Position numbers and translations under genes: made by a program
The notes under the pieces: generated by a model
Told to the model about the DNA's origin: nothing
Database searches by the model: none
Seen by the model: the letters and a program-made list of their open reading frames with translations, nothing else
Shown: piece after piece, positions 23,301 to 33,420 of the stretch
Numbering within the stretch: the stretch's first letter is position 1
Layout of the letters: each line of letters opens with the position of its first letter
NCBI RefSeq assembly: GCF_022539315.1
Contig: NC_066326.1
Span: 20,228,601 to 20,292,600 of the forward strand
From: Serinus canaria
Taxonomy: Eukaryota; Chordata; Aves; Passeriformes; Fringillidae
Length of the DNA: 64,000 nt
Direction of reading: 5' to 3'

Positions 23301-26300
23301 ACATTTCACACCCCCAGCTCTCCCGCCTCCCCCCCACCCCAGCCCCACTGTACTGGCAGAATTGTCTGTGGCAGAGGAGCCCAGGGGTCTCAGCAATGCC
23401 CAGCTGTCATTTATTCAATTATCATCAGAACTCAACAGCCCCAAGAACGGAGAAGTGCAAGTAATTCTTGGCTCCCACGCAATATTTTGGCAGAGCAGGA
23501 TCATTGCCCCAGTGTTAGATGCTGGGGAACGTCTTTGCAGACTTGCTGTATTTCTGACAGCTCAGGGAATTTTCAAAGTTGAAACCTATTAATGTTTCTT
23601 GATGACTTATTCTGTTTCCTCCTTCAGTACAGAACATCTCTTAGTGGTTTAAAAATATGGGTTAAGGCTAAAGTTCAGTCGTTTATAGTGCTGAAACAAT
23701 ATATAAGAATCTTTCTAAACTGCAGGGGATGATGCAGATTTTTTTCAGTGCTGTAGCTGAACATAGATCCACATTCTTTCTGAGTCATAATGAATAAATG
23801 TTTCATTCACTGGTGCAGCAACCTCACTTTCCTGAAACACCATGTACAGTGCCATAGTTTGGGTTTAGGGCCTTTGTTAGCCTGGAGTTCCCTGGAAATC
23901 ATGTCAGGAAAAGCATGACCTCCCTTCCTCTCTGCATATTATTCAGCTGAGTAGGAGATGAGTTGTCTCATCCTCTTCCCAGGATGAATTTTAGGCCATG
24001 GTTTAGTTTGAAGTCCCTTCTGTTGTGTCTCCTCCACAGGAGCTTGTGACAGTGGCAGCAGCAGAGTCCTTGGCAGGGGGACAAGAGTGTGACAAGCCTT
24101 GGAGGGCCAGGGTGGGGAGGGAACTCTCTCTATAGGGAAAGGGTGTTATCCCACTGCTTCTACAAATTCCTGGGACAGCTTGAGGATCAAACCGATGGTG
24201 CCTTGGATATTGATAGAATTGTCATGATGGCCTTAGTAATGGTGCGACTTTTGACTGAGGGAATGAAATTAGTCAAGAACCTAACCCTGTTTTGGAATTT
24301 TCCTCTCCCAAAAATGCTGTGCAGAGTAATTACAGTGCCTACAGTTAAAACATGGATCTTAGAGCTGCTCTTTGTACATTGCAGATGCCAGCTAAATATC
24401 CAGATAATAGCTTTTCTTAAATTGTACAAAGAATTGTAGCCAAATGTCAGTGTGAACTTGAACTGTTCACAGCTTAAATCCGACATTCTTTTTTACAGCA
24501 GTTTTTTAGAGTGGCTGACCTCAAGAGCATCCTGGTGTTCCAGGGGATAGCATTCCATTTTTCTCTTCACACATAATGAGCAGTGAACTCCTTGATTGTT
24601 GCTGTCTGTTCCCTCTACTGAGAGACCACTGAAGCCAACAAATCCAGCGTTTCATGCTGCAATCTAAACAGAGTGATGCATTGCAGGTGCTTTCCTCATC
24701 TCCTCACACCTCACAGAAACATTAGGGGGGATTTTCAACTTCCTACTCAACTTTTAAATGGAGAGGCAGGTCAGTCTGCGGATTAGAAGACTAATAAATC
24801 TTCTGCCTTCCCTTGTTGTACAAGTATCCAGCTAATAATATCTCCTGTAACCCTGGCTCGCAGCGCTTGCCGTGCTGACCTCATTCCAGGCTGGCTGAGT
24901 GATAGCTTAATGAATATATCTAAAGACCAACCATGAATTGCAAGCAAAGAAAACATCACTTCTCTGATGGTTGTGTATAAAATCGGCCCCTAAATCGCCT
25001 TCTCCCTTCAGCATTCTTTGTTTGAGTTCCCTGTAGGTGGCCGTTCCCCAGGATGGAGACCCGGTGCTGTAAATAAAGTCCAGCAGGATGCAAGGTGCTG
25101 AAAAGAGTGACTTCACTGGCTCTGCCACCCCGCCGCAGCCAAATGAACGATTGTTGATTTGTATTTAATGCTCAATTTCCTCTCCATTATTACAAACCAT
25201 GCAAGGCAGGCCTCGTTTCAGGCTATTCATAGGAGAACTCAATCTATCCAGTTTCACATCTGCTAAAAGCCCCCATGTCATGCTAATTACGGTCTTCCCC
25301 TGGAAAGAATTTGAGTTTTAAGTCCAAAGAAAGATATGCTTATTTGTAACTAATGCTCTAATCTATACAGTTGCTTGTTTGCAAGCTAGAACCCTATTTG
25401 TGCAGCTTTATTTGTGTTACAAATGCAAGAGGGATGCAAAAGGATGGCAAACAAGTGTCACGGATGTACCTTCTCTAAGTATTTTACAACAAGTGTGTGC
25501 AAAATGGAAAGCCACAGTGTCCCTGCCCTAATTTCTGTGCCACGGCAATTACTTCTCCTTGGCCCTTGGCCTGTGCCCTACCACAGAGCACAAGGTAATA
25601 TTTGTGCTCCTTCTAAATCAAGGGAGATGACAGATTAGCTCCAGACAAATAAGCCAAATGAGCAGTGGGAATCTTCAAAGGCTATTTTACCTTGTTGTGT
25701 GCAATCTGCTGCTTTTTCAGGGATCTGTACACGTGACTTCTTTTATGATCAACCCCAATCTTCAAAATAGGGTTTTGTTCACTGTTTCTACTAAAAGCTT
25801 ATTCCAGCTATTGCTTGAGGGTTTTATAAATATTTTTCTAAATTTTAAAATAAATGCATTATCACCAGTACTATCCATGTACTCTTCCACATCACTGCTA
25901 CAGCGTACACTTCATTTCCTGGCTTTTGCCTTGGATGTGAATACTCTGGGAGGGAATTGGAGGAGCTGTTAATTCCCTAGGCAAAGGAACTGACAATGAC
26001 TCCCCAGGTCCTCCAGGCTCCCTCCCCAATCAGATGCAAGGGGAGCTGTTCTGGAGCAGAGGTACCCCAGCCCATCCCTTGTAGGGTCCCACATTCAGCC
26101 GCGGGGCTGTTTCTGAAGTGCTCAATAACAGACCCTTAAGGAAGGCACAGGAACTTGTCTACTATGGAATTTTGCTCCTCCTGCAAAGCTTGAAGACTTC
26201 CTGAGCCAGAGACTGTTTCCTGTTGCTCAGTAGCCCTTGATGAATATTCTGCTCTGAGAATTTGGATAGTAACTTTGGAATCCAGGCAAGGTTCTGGCCA

Positions 26301-26858
26301 AGGGGCAGCTCTTCTCCAGCTTGGCACATGAAGACCTGCTGCTTTCTGTTTGTCTTAAACCTGCTTCTCACTAATTGCTTTTGATGTTCCAAATCTTTTC
26401 CTATTATAGGAGGTAGGGAACAGTGGTTTACTACTCTGTGTCACAATTTGCCAAGTCTTTCCCCACTTCTTGCAGTTTTCTTACAGTTACTATAAAAGAC
26501 AGGGATCTGCCACATTATATAACAAATTCCATAAAACAAATTGCATAAAACAGAACTGAGATCCTCTTATTGCAAATAAAGTGTAGCCTGTTGGAATCTG
26601 GGGGTTTTCACAGGCACTTATTTGCAGGTGTTCTAAGCCAACATTTAAGTAAGCAAAAGAATATAATTTCGAATTTCATATGATACTCTGTACCACGAGC
26701 ATGCTTCAAATACAGCAAATTATTCAATACATAAAAGCCTTTAAAAAAAAAAGTTTTTACTCCCACATGACCATTTTCCTGTGAAATGCACATTACATTT
26801 AGTGCTTGTTTATATTATAGTGAAGTGAAGCCCTATGCCTCAGGTTGCAAATGCAAGG
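20317..26858. other. Unique, gene-free sequence with one CNE-like block
   Basis: No gene is recognised. GC-richer patches are at 20860-21210, 22940-23400 and 24840-25130. Bases 24880-25440 look most like a conserved non-coding element: mixed composition, no repeats, TAATTA at about 25285 and an ATTGTT SOX-like core near 25151. A 175-codon plus-strand frame (22937-23464) has no recognisable domain. Bases 21930-21970 vaguely recall an old amniote interspersed repeat, but not well enough to call. A short (CAG)n run lies near 22578-22592. Confidence 0.5.
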
Positions 26859-27545
26859 TGTGGCCGGGGGTGTGGGTTCTGTTGCCAGCTGTTAGAGGTG
26901 GGACTGGTATCTGCTGTTAATGGACCACCTGCTAAAACCTGGTGGGGCAGTTTTCTTTATCTCTTCCACAACCAATCCTCCCTCAGGGGAGATACCTTCT
27001 GTTTTTGGGCCATTGATGGTCACTGCACGGCTGATAAAAGTAAATCATCCCATTGTGAGAAGCTCTGCCCAGAGGGAGGAGCAAAGCATTCCTGTCTGGG
27101 AATAATGTGACATTTGGAAGACTACAGGCAACCTTTTCCACTGGATTCCCAGAGGAGCTGCTTTCTTCTCCGCTGGATTTCCAGAGAAAGACCAGGCCCA
27201 TCTACACCACCACTGGATCTTCAGAAGAAGACTACACCCTTCTACAGGATCACTGCTCCAACAGAACCACACCTGTCACTGCAGGAGGACTGCAGCCACC
27301 ACTTAATGGGACTGTTGCCACCACCCTGACCCACTGGGTGTCAGTTCCTATTCTTCCTCTGTCAGTGTTGTTTTGTATTATTGCATTTTTATTTTTCCCT
27401 AATAAAGAACAGTTATTCCTGTCCCCATATCTTTGCCTGAGTGCCCTTTAATTTCAAAATGTTAATAATTCAGAGGGAGGGGATTTGCATTTTCCATTTT
27501 AAGAGAAGCTCTTGCCTTCCTTAGCAGACACCTGTCTTTTCAAAC
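26859..27545 (+). mobile_element. Probable endogenous-retrovirus LTR
   Basis: This roughly 690-bp block resembles, from memory, a passerine endogenous-retrovirus LTR. It has a TATA-like GATAAAAG near 27031, a stretch with repeated short phrases such as CTGGATTTCCAGAG (27120-27190), and an AATAAA signal at 27401-27406 followed by about 130 bases of U5-like sequence. It begins near the TGTGGCC at 26859. The right end is less sure; GCAGACA at 27524-27530 or a point some 15 bases later are both possible. No retroviral coding frame adjoins it, so it is a solo LTR or remnant. No target-site duplication was seen. Short frames inside are not genes. Confidence 0.6.
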
Positions 27546-27699
27546 TGTTATGAACAAAAAAAGGATTACCCATTTTTTCCCAAAGGTTGTAGAATTACAG
27601 GTTTACCCAGTTCTGGCAGAGAGGAGTGCTTTCTTAGCTGCATGTAGTAATCACCTGTTAACCATCTCTTGTTGAGAATTCACTCTATTGTATCAGCAT
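27546..27699. other. Spacer between two LTR-like blocks
   Basis: Short AT-richer sequence with no gene. It may be host DNA between two insertions or part of either element. Confidence 0.4.
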
Positions 27700-28164
27700 T
27701 ACCCGGCTTGTGGCCAGGTGGGAGGATGGCATTCCCCCCCCCCCCGCAGACGGTAGAGGGGAGGGGACCAGGAGTTGATATGCAAATAAGTTTAGAGCCA
27801 AGATGCAACGGGGCAAGCCCCCCACCAAACACAGCTAATAAACCCCTAAACCAGCGAGCCAATATGGAATTTAGAGATCAAAGTGGTGTCTGGACAGAAG
27901 CCAACAGAGATGCTGAGAACCTTAGTTGTCCCTCGCCCAAGTAAAGAAGACCTCAGCTGGGGCCAGTACCCTAGATGGAAATGTCCAATGTTGTGATCCA
28001 GAGGTGTATACCCCCGCCTGCTCTCGTGAGGATGGATTCCCAGGTCTGCCCACCTGGTAGACAAAGCTACCTTTTCCTCCTCTAAGTCAGTCCTGGGAGC
28101 TGCGATGGTGAAACCGCGAACCTGTCAGGCCTCCCAACCTTGAGCTGATCACTTTTCATAAAGG
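27700..28164. mobile_element. LTR-retroelement-like sequence, orientation unresolved
   Basis: The composition changes sharply from the surroundings: a C12 run at 27734-27745, several CpGs, and phrases such as ATATGCAAATAAG (27779-27791) and CTAATAAACCCC (about 27835-27846) that are common in retroviral U3 and polyadenylation regions. On the plus strand it could be an LTR with its AATAAA near 27837. On the minus strand it could be the leader next to the LTR at 28165-28833. No coding frame of retroviral type is visible. The call is by general likeness only. Confidence 0.35.
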
Positions 28165-28833
28165 TGTTAGAAGGAGAAAGATCTACTGTCCTGTTTATTT
28201 CACACACCAAGACACTGTACGTGCCCTTAACCAACAGGTGTGATGACAGGAACTTTTGCTAGGAAAATTAATGCACAAACATCAGAGGTTCATGTCCAAA
28301 AAGGAGAGAGAGGAGTCCTTTGACTATTCGAATAAAGGGAGAGGCCATGGGGCATTCCCCTGGGATCTCTCAAATTTTTGGAGGATCCAGCCTCCTTTTT
28401 ATCCCAATTTCCCTTCTCTCTTTCCCCATTGGCTGAGGCACTTGAGAGGTACAGACTCCCCGATATGCCTGATACTGAAGATTCCCCTCTAATGTATAAC
28501 CCTCCCTTTTAATTGTTAATTCTTACAGAGTTTAGGGGTTTTTCTTCCCCATTATTTCTTTCATCTTTCAATGTCTAATTTCATTTATCAGCAAACCTAA
28601 TGTCTATTTGTAAAAGCAAATATCTTTTTGCATTCATCAGTCAGTGGAATCCTTCCCATGGTTTCTTTTATCTCCCAGTGCTGTTTTATCTATCAGCAGC
28701 CCCACAGCTTGTTTGGAAAGACAAATCTGCTATTCCTCTCACTTTGATGGAGGTTGTTAAACCTGCTTTTGCCCTGTTTTTTACTTTCTTGGGGAAATGT
28801 GGAATAGTGTCGACAGCCAATATCTGTGCTTCA
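28165..28833 (-). mobile_element. Possible LTR, minus strand
   Basis: Read on the minus strand, this 669-bp block would start TGAAGCACAG and end CCTTCTAACA (TG...CA). It has a TATA-like GATAAAAAGG near 28395-28410 and an AATAAA near 28195, in the correct order for U3, R and U5. I recall similar sequence as a repeated element in songbird genomes, but cannot verify it. The ends are chosen only from the TG/CA rule, and no target-site duplication is visible. If right, the 27.7-28.2 kb block could be its internal leader. Confidence 0.4.
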
Positions 28834-31234
28834 GTTTAAAAATATTTCATTAAGAAAATAGTTGTGGAATGTAATATGAACAGACACATAGCACAAATCT
28901 GGATTACTGTGTCTCAGTATCACAAAACAAAAGTGTAAGCTGTTTAAATCGGAGCCTTTGTCCTCAAGGTGATGCAGGCAGTTCAGTATCATTCAAATTC
29001 CATGTTAAATAATTAATAAGGGCACTGAAGAGATCCCACCAGTTCAGCTGGAGTTTGTGGCCAGGTGTTTTAGTTGCATCACTGGTTTTCTTTACATAAG
29101 GCTGGTGCTTGCTGTGTCCAACACACTGAGGTAATATGTAAAGGAAGAATGTTTTTATACAGAGAGATACAATTGCATCATAAATCAAATGTCATTGAGA
29201 ATTTCTTGGTACTGTTTATGGTTTATGAGTCACAGCTGCTGAAAGCTTATGATGAAAAAGTGATACCTTAGAAATGGCTGCAGAAATATGTGTTGCAGTT
29301 TATTATTGTTTTTTTTTATAAATATGGTAGTGTTTTGATCCTCAAGTTCCTTTCATTCCATTATAGCAATTGTATAAACCCAGCAGGAAAATAAATGCAC
29401 AAATAGATGTAGGCCTGTATATTTCCTCTGAATTAAATTTCTTTCTTTTTTGCATGTATACTCTACCCAGATGGGCATCACAAATGCCATTTCAAAGGTG
29501 TTTACTCATAAATGGCATGAATTTTTTTCCCCTTTCCTATATTTTCTCTTTTCAGAAATCCAGTTTTGCTATCAGGACAAGGGGATTGTGACTTTATGGG
29601 ATGTTGGTGACAACAGAAAATCTTGAGCCGCTGAGTTGAGGCCTTTTCAGACCCCATACCCAGCATGTGTTTGCAATGACTGCACAGCTTTTATCTGCAT
29701 ACAGAATTGTGTGACTTTAGGTTTGCTACAGAGGCAGAGCTGCAGAGAATAAAATTGGAAATATCGCCCTCACATAAAGTCAATGTAATTTGTTTTGAGC
29801 AGAAATCCTAATAATTTTAGTCTTTTTATTTCCCTTGGCTCATCCAAAGATGTGACTGTCCAGTGCTTGTCTTGTATCAGGTCATCTGCTGATGTTTTCA
29901 TTTGTAGTTTGGACTTTCCCCTTTTTTTCTTGTAAGATCAGTCCCTATACCCTGTACTTCAGGCATATTTACAGCATGAGACTCACTGGATTTATGATGG
30001 AAGCAGCCCAGGAAACAACCTATAGAAAGCTCCTTAATTTAAATTATTCCACAAATAATTGGATTGTATGTCTATTTTGACTAATACCCAATAACCAATT
30101 CACTTGAAAGGTTTTATGAGGACTCATTGATACAAACCTGCTGTGGTAAATGTTTCAGGTAACAATTCTATTTTTTTCTTATAGACTGATAATTTTAAGG
30201 ATTTTTTTCAAGATCTTTTGATACTTTTCCTTCAGTTTTGTTTTTAGGAACAGTTCTAACCTTGTTTGGACTGAACTCTGAAAAAGGAGTTAAAATAAAA
30301 GGAATGTTTAAGTTTTGCGTCATGACACAAATAAATATTGGAGCTGCACAGGATGTTTGAACTCTATGCAGGGCCAAAAGGAAACAAGAGCTTTGTTACC
30401 GTGGTGGTGGCTTGACAAATCTCTAGGTTAGACGTTTTCATAAAAGGCAATAATTTGTCTGATTTCTTTGTTTACTGTCCCACATGATGCTGAGTTTCAA
30501 GGAACTGTCAGCTTGCTGTGGTTTATTCCTTTCCATGGCAGACAAGAGACAAAGCAATGTTGAAATGGAAAACAGTCCTGTTGCTTGCATCTCCCTTTTT
30601 TCCTGCTGGAGCCAGTGAAAGCCTAGCATGCATTGTAATGGATGGGTGTCACTTTACAAAAAGACCTTGGGCTGGCTTGTGCTTTTCAGTATTTCAGCTC
30701 TTCACAGCACTTTGGATCTGACAGTGATTTTTTTACTTCCTCAAGTAAAGAACAAAATACAGTTTATTTCCCTCAGTAAAAGTGAAAAGGAACAACAATG
30801 CTGAGGTCTTTTGAATGGGAAAAAGACAGAGTGCAGGCAGCCCTGGAAACTGATGCAGGGCTTGGCTTGCCTGAGGTGCAGACATTTGCTACCTTCGTGT
30901 CTTCCAAATAATAAATAATGAAAATACAAGTTTTGTGCAGTCACCATTACCAGCATTCATTTGTACTGTACACAGAAGATAGGCTGGTTTGGGGGATTTC
31001 TCCTCTTTGTATCTTGCCTAGGCAGGGAAAGGGACTGGCTGGAGTCCCCAGTATTCCTTCAGAGCAGTTACTCTCCAGCCTGCTCTGGGCAGACTCAGCC
31101 CCTTCATTCATCTCTGGATGACAGGGGAAGGGTCCAGGAGCTCTCCCTGTGCTCACTGGGAGTGACTGGAGAAACTTCCCTGGCCCTGCTGGCACCTCTG
31201 CAGCTGCAGCTCTGGACATTTTCCTTCCCTCTGC
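28834..31234. other. Unique, gene-free sequence
   Basis: AT-rich unique sequence to about 30940, then a GC-richer stretch leading into the minisatellite. No gene, RNA or transposon was recognised. T runs occur near 29310 and 30170. The long minus-strand frame beginning at 31648 and passing into this block is produced by the neighbouring minisatellite. Confidence 0.55.
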
Positions 31235-31463
31235 CTGGATCCCTGCACAGCCCTGGGATCCCTGCACAGCCCTGGTGTCCCTGTGATCCCTGTGCAGCCC
31301 TGGGATCCCTGTGATCCCTGTGCAGCCCGGTGATCCCTGTGCAACCCTGGGATCCCTGCACAACCCTGGGATCCCTGCACAACCCTGGGATCCCTGCACA
31401 GGCCTGGGATCCTTGTCATCCCTGCGCAGCCCTGGGATTCCTGTGCAGCCCTGGCACCCCTGT
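31235..31463. repeat. GC-rich 19-bp minisatellite
   Basis: About eleven copies of a unit close to TGGGATCCCTGCACAGCCC occupy the block. Several copies are shortened to about 11 bp (TGGGATCCCTG), giving a higher-order mix of full and short units. Variants include CACAACCC and GTGCAGCCC. Each full unit carries a GGATCC. Because the unit is not a multiple of three and has no minus-strand stop in any frame, all three minus-strand readings stay open, which creates collagen-like frames of up to 233 codons (30947-31648). These are not taken as genes. Confidence 0.95.
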
Positions 31464-33235
31464 GCTCTGCCCACAGCTTGGGCCAGGGGAGGTGAGGCAG
31501 TGCCCACAGCTTTGGGATGGGACTGAGCAGCCCTGGCTCTGGGAGGGTAAGGGAGCAACTCAACAATGCTAAAAGAGGTGATTATCCAGTTCCTGTGTCT
31601 GCTCCAGTGGAAAAAACCCTCCTGTAGCCTACTCGTGGCCCCAGACACTACAAAACAGATATTGTTGGTAGGGATTATGAATTCCAGTGCTCTTTATGGT
31701 GCATATCTACTTTTCTATCTGTATATGTTGCAATAAAACAACATGCACAAGGTTATAAAAATAGCCTGGAAGTGATTGACATGCTAATAATGCTCAATCA
31801 AGTCAATAACGCTCGTGTAACAAGCTCCTGAGAAAATAATATTTTTGGTCAATAAGACACTTTGTAAAAATGAACTGTTTGTTTTTAATTAACCTCATAT
31901 TTAGCCATTTAGTCATGCCATGTCCATCAAGCACAGTGGAGAAAAACACGTGCTGTCTTGAAACACTGCGTTGTTGCCTTAAACTTTCATCTCTTCCTTC
32001 TTGGCTTTCTCTTCTGCATTCCACATCAGCATGTTTGGGAGGATTGAGGCAAATCATGGCTTGTCATGTTACTTCGAATTCAGTGCTTCCCTTTTGTAAG
32101 GAGGGCATTAGGTAATTCATCTGTGACAGAACATCCCATTATGTTGTGACAGACTGTCAGAGTGAACCTGCTGTAAGTACTTAATAACAATATAGTGCTT
32201 CTAATATGTCACTTGACTCCTTTTCTTTTCTCCTTTCTTCCTTTTTTTTTTTTTTTTTGGCTAAAGGCTGACAGATTTTAATCCATTAAGTGATCCAAAA
32301 AACCAGTGTTTGGGATTGTGTAATGCTCAGTAAAATTGAGCAGGACAGACGGTGCCCACAAATTCCCGACAGGGATGAGGGTGTTGGTCCCGTGGTCTTC
32401 CGACTCTTCTTGTCACATGGTGTTAAGTAGTGGTGTCTTGTTTGCTTTGGGGCTTGTTTGGATTTTTTAAGGGAAAATTATATGCAATCAGGGGAAGGAT
32501 TTTTAAAAGAAAATGGATTCATGTCCCAGTTATGAGGGAGATCTGAAATAAATTCGAGCATTTGTGAGATGACTTTAAGGTACGTAATTTTTTGTGCTGT
32601 TCTGTTTCTGCACTTATTTGCATTTAATGTTTGGGTTAGGCCAGCTCTGGAGGTCAGGGTTCCCTGGCTGCTGCTCTGCTCCAGGGACTTCACAGTAGCC
32701 TCTTGTCCCCTGCACAGGGCTTGTCATTAATTACAGCATCCTTCCAGCCCTCTCATTAGAAACAATCTGTTGTACTTCCCAGCACAATCAGACTGGATGC
32801 CTGAATTCAGATTAAGAACAGGGCATGAAGATGAACTTCAGAGACTCAGAGACTGCGGGCTGCCTCGCCCTTTTGTAAACGAGGAGCCTTAATTAGATGC
32901 CTGAATGTCATGTCAGGAGCATGTCCTCAGTGATCATTGCTGGGGAGTTTTGTGTGCCCGTGTGCTCACCTGAGGTTACAGAGCCCATGGGAAACCCCAC
33001 CCTGTGCTGGTGCCAAACTCACTTATCTTCCCCAAAGTCAGGGGGAAATTGATGACTTACACAAAAATCTGTCTCATGGTTTTGACAAACTTACAGTAGA
33101 TGACATCCATCAAGCTGTGATTACTGGGTAATGTGCTTAAAATAAGGCAAATACTGAAGGTTAAAGGGAAGACAGAAAAGGGAATTGGATGCATTTTTCA
33201 TGTGAAAATGAGACCTACTTAACCCTTCAGTATTT
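31464..33235. other. Unique, gene-free sequence
   Basis: No gene is recognised. A T17 run is at 32242-32258. Bases 31660-31860 are AT-rich, non-repetitive sequence. Bases 32690-32930 are mixed composition and could be conserved, but nothing in the sequence alone shows that. Confidence 0.55.
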
Positions 33236-33420
33236 TCATAGAGGCATGGAATCCCAGAATATCCTGAGCTGAAGGGACTCCCAAGGATCACCCAGCCCAG
33301 CCCTGGCCCTGCACAGCCACCCCAACAATCCCACCCTGGGGCTCCCTGAGAGCTCATGGAGCTCTGGCAGCCTCGGGCAGTGCCCATTCCCTGGGCAGTG
33401 TGTAATATGAAGAAGCAGGA
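33236..33420 (-). mobile_element. CR1 LINE 3' fragment
   Basis: On the plus strand the block opens CATAGAGGCATGGAATCCC and continues with the reversed CR1 tail phrase (CTGAGCTGAAGGGACTCCC, GATCACCCAGCCCAGCCCTG). This is the 3' end of a CR1 element inserted on the minus strand. The 3'-end subtype with GGAATCCCAGAATATCCTGAG differs from the other copies here. Only about 185 bp remain, the usual severe 5' truncation, and no coding part of the element is present. The right boundary is approximate. Confidence 0.85.

Noticed and set aside
30947..31648. 233-codon minus-strand frame with collagen-like repeats
   Set aside because: The repeats come from a 19-bp minisatellite that lacks stops in all three minus-strand frames; there is no conserved domain outside the array.
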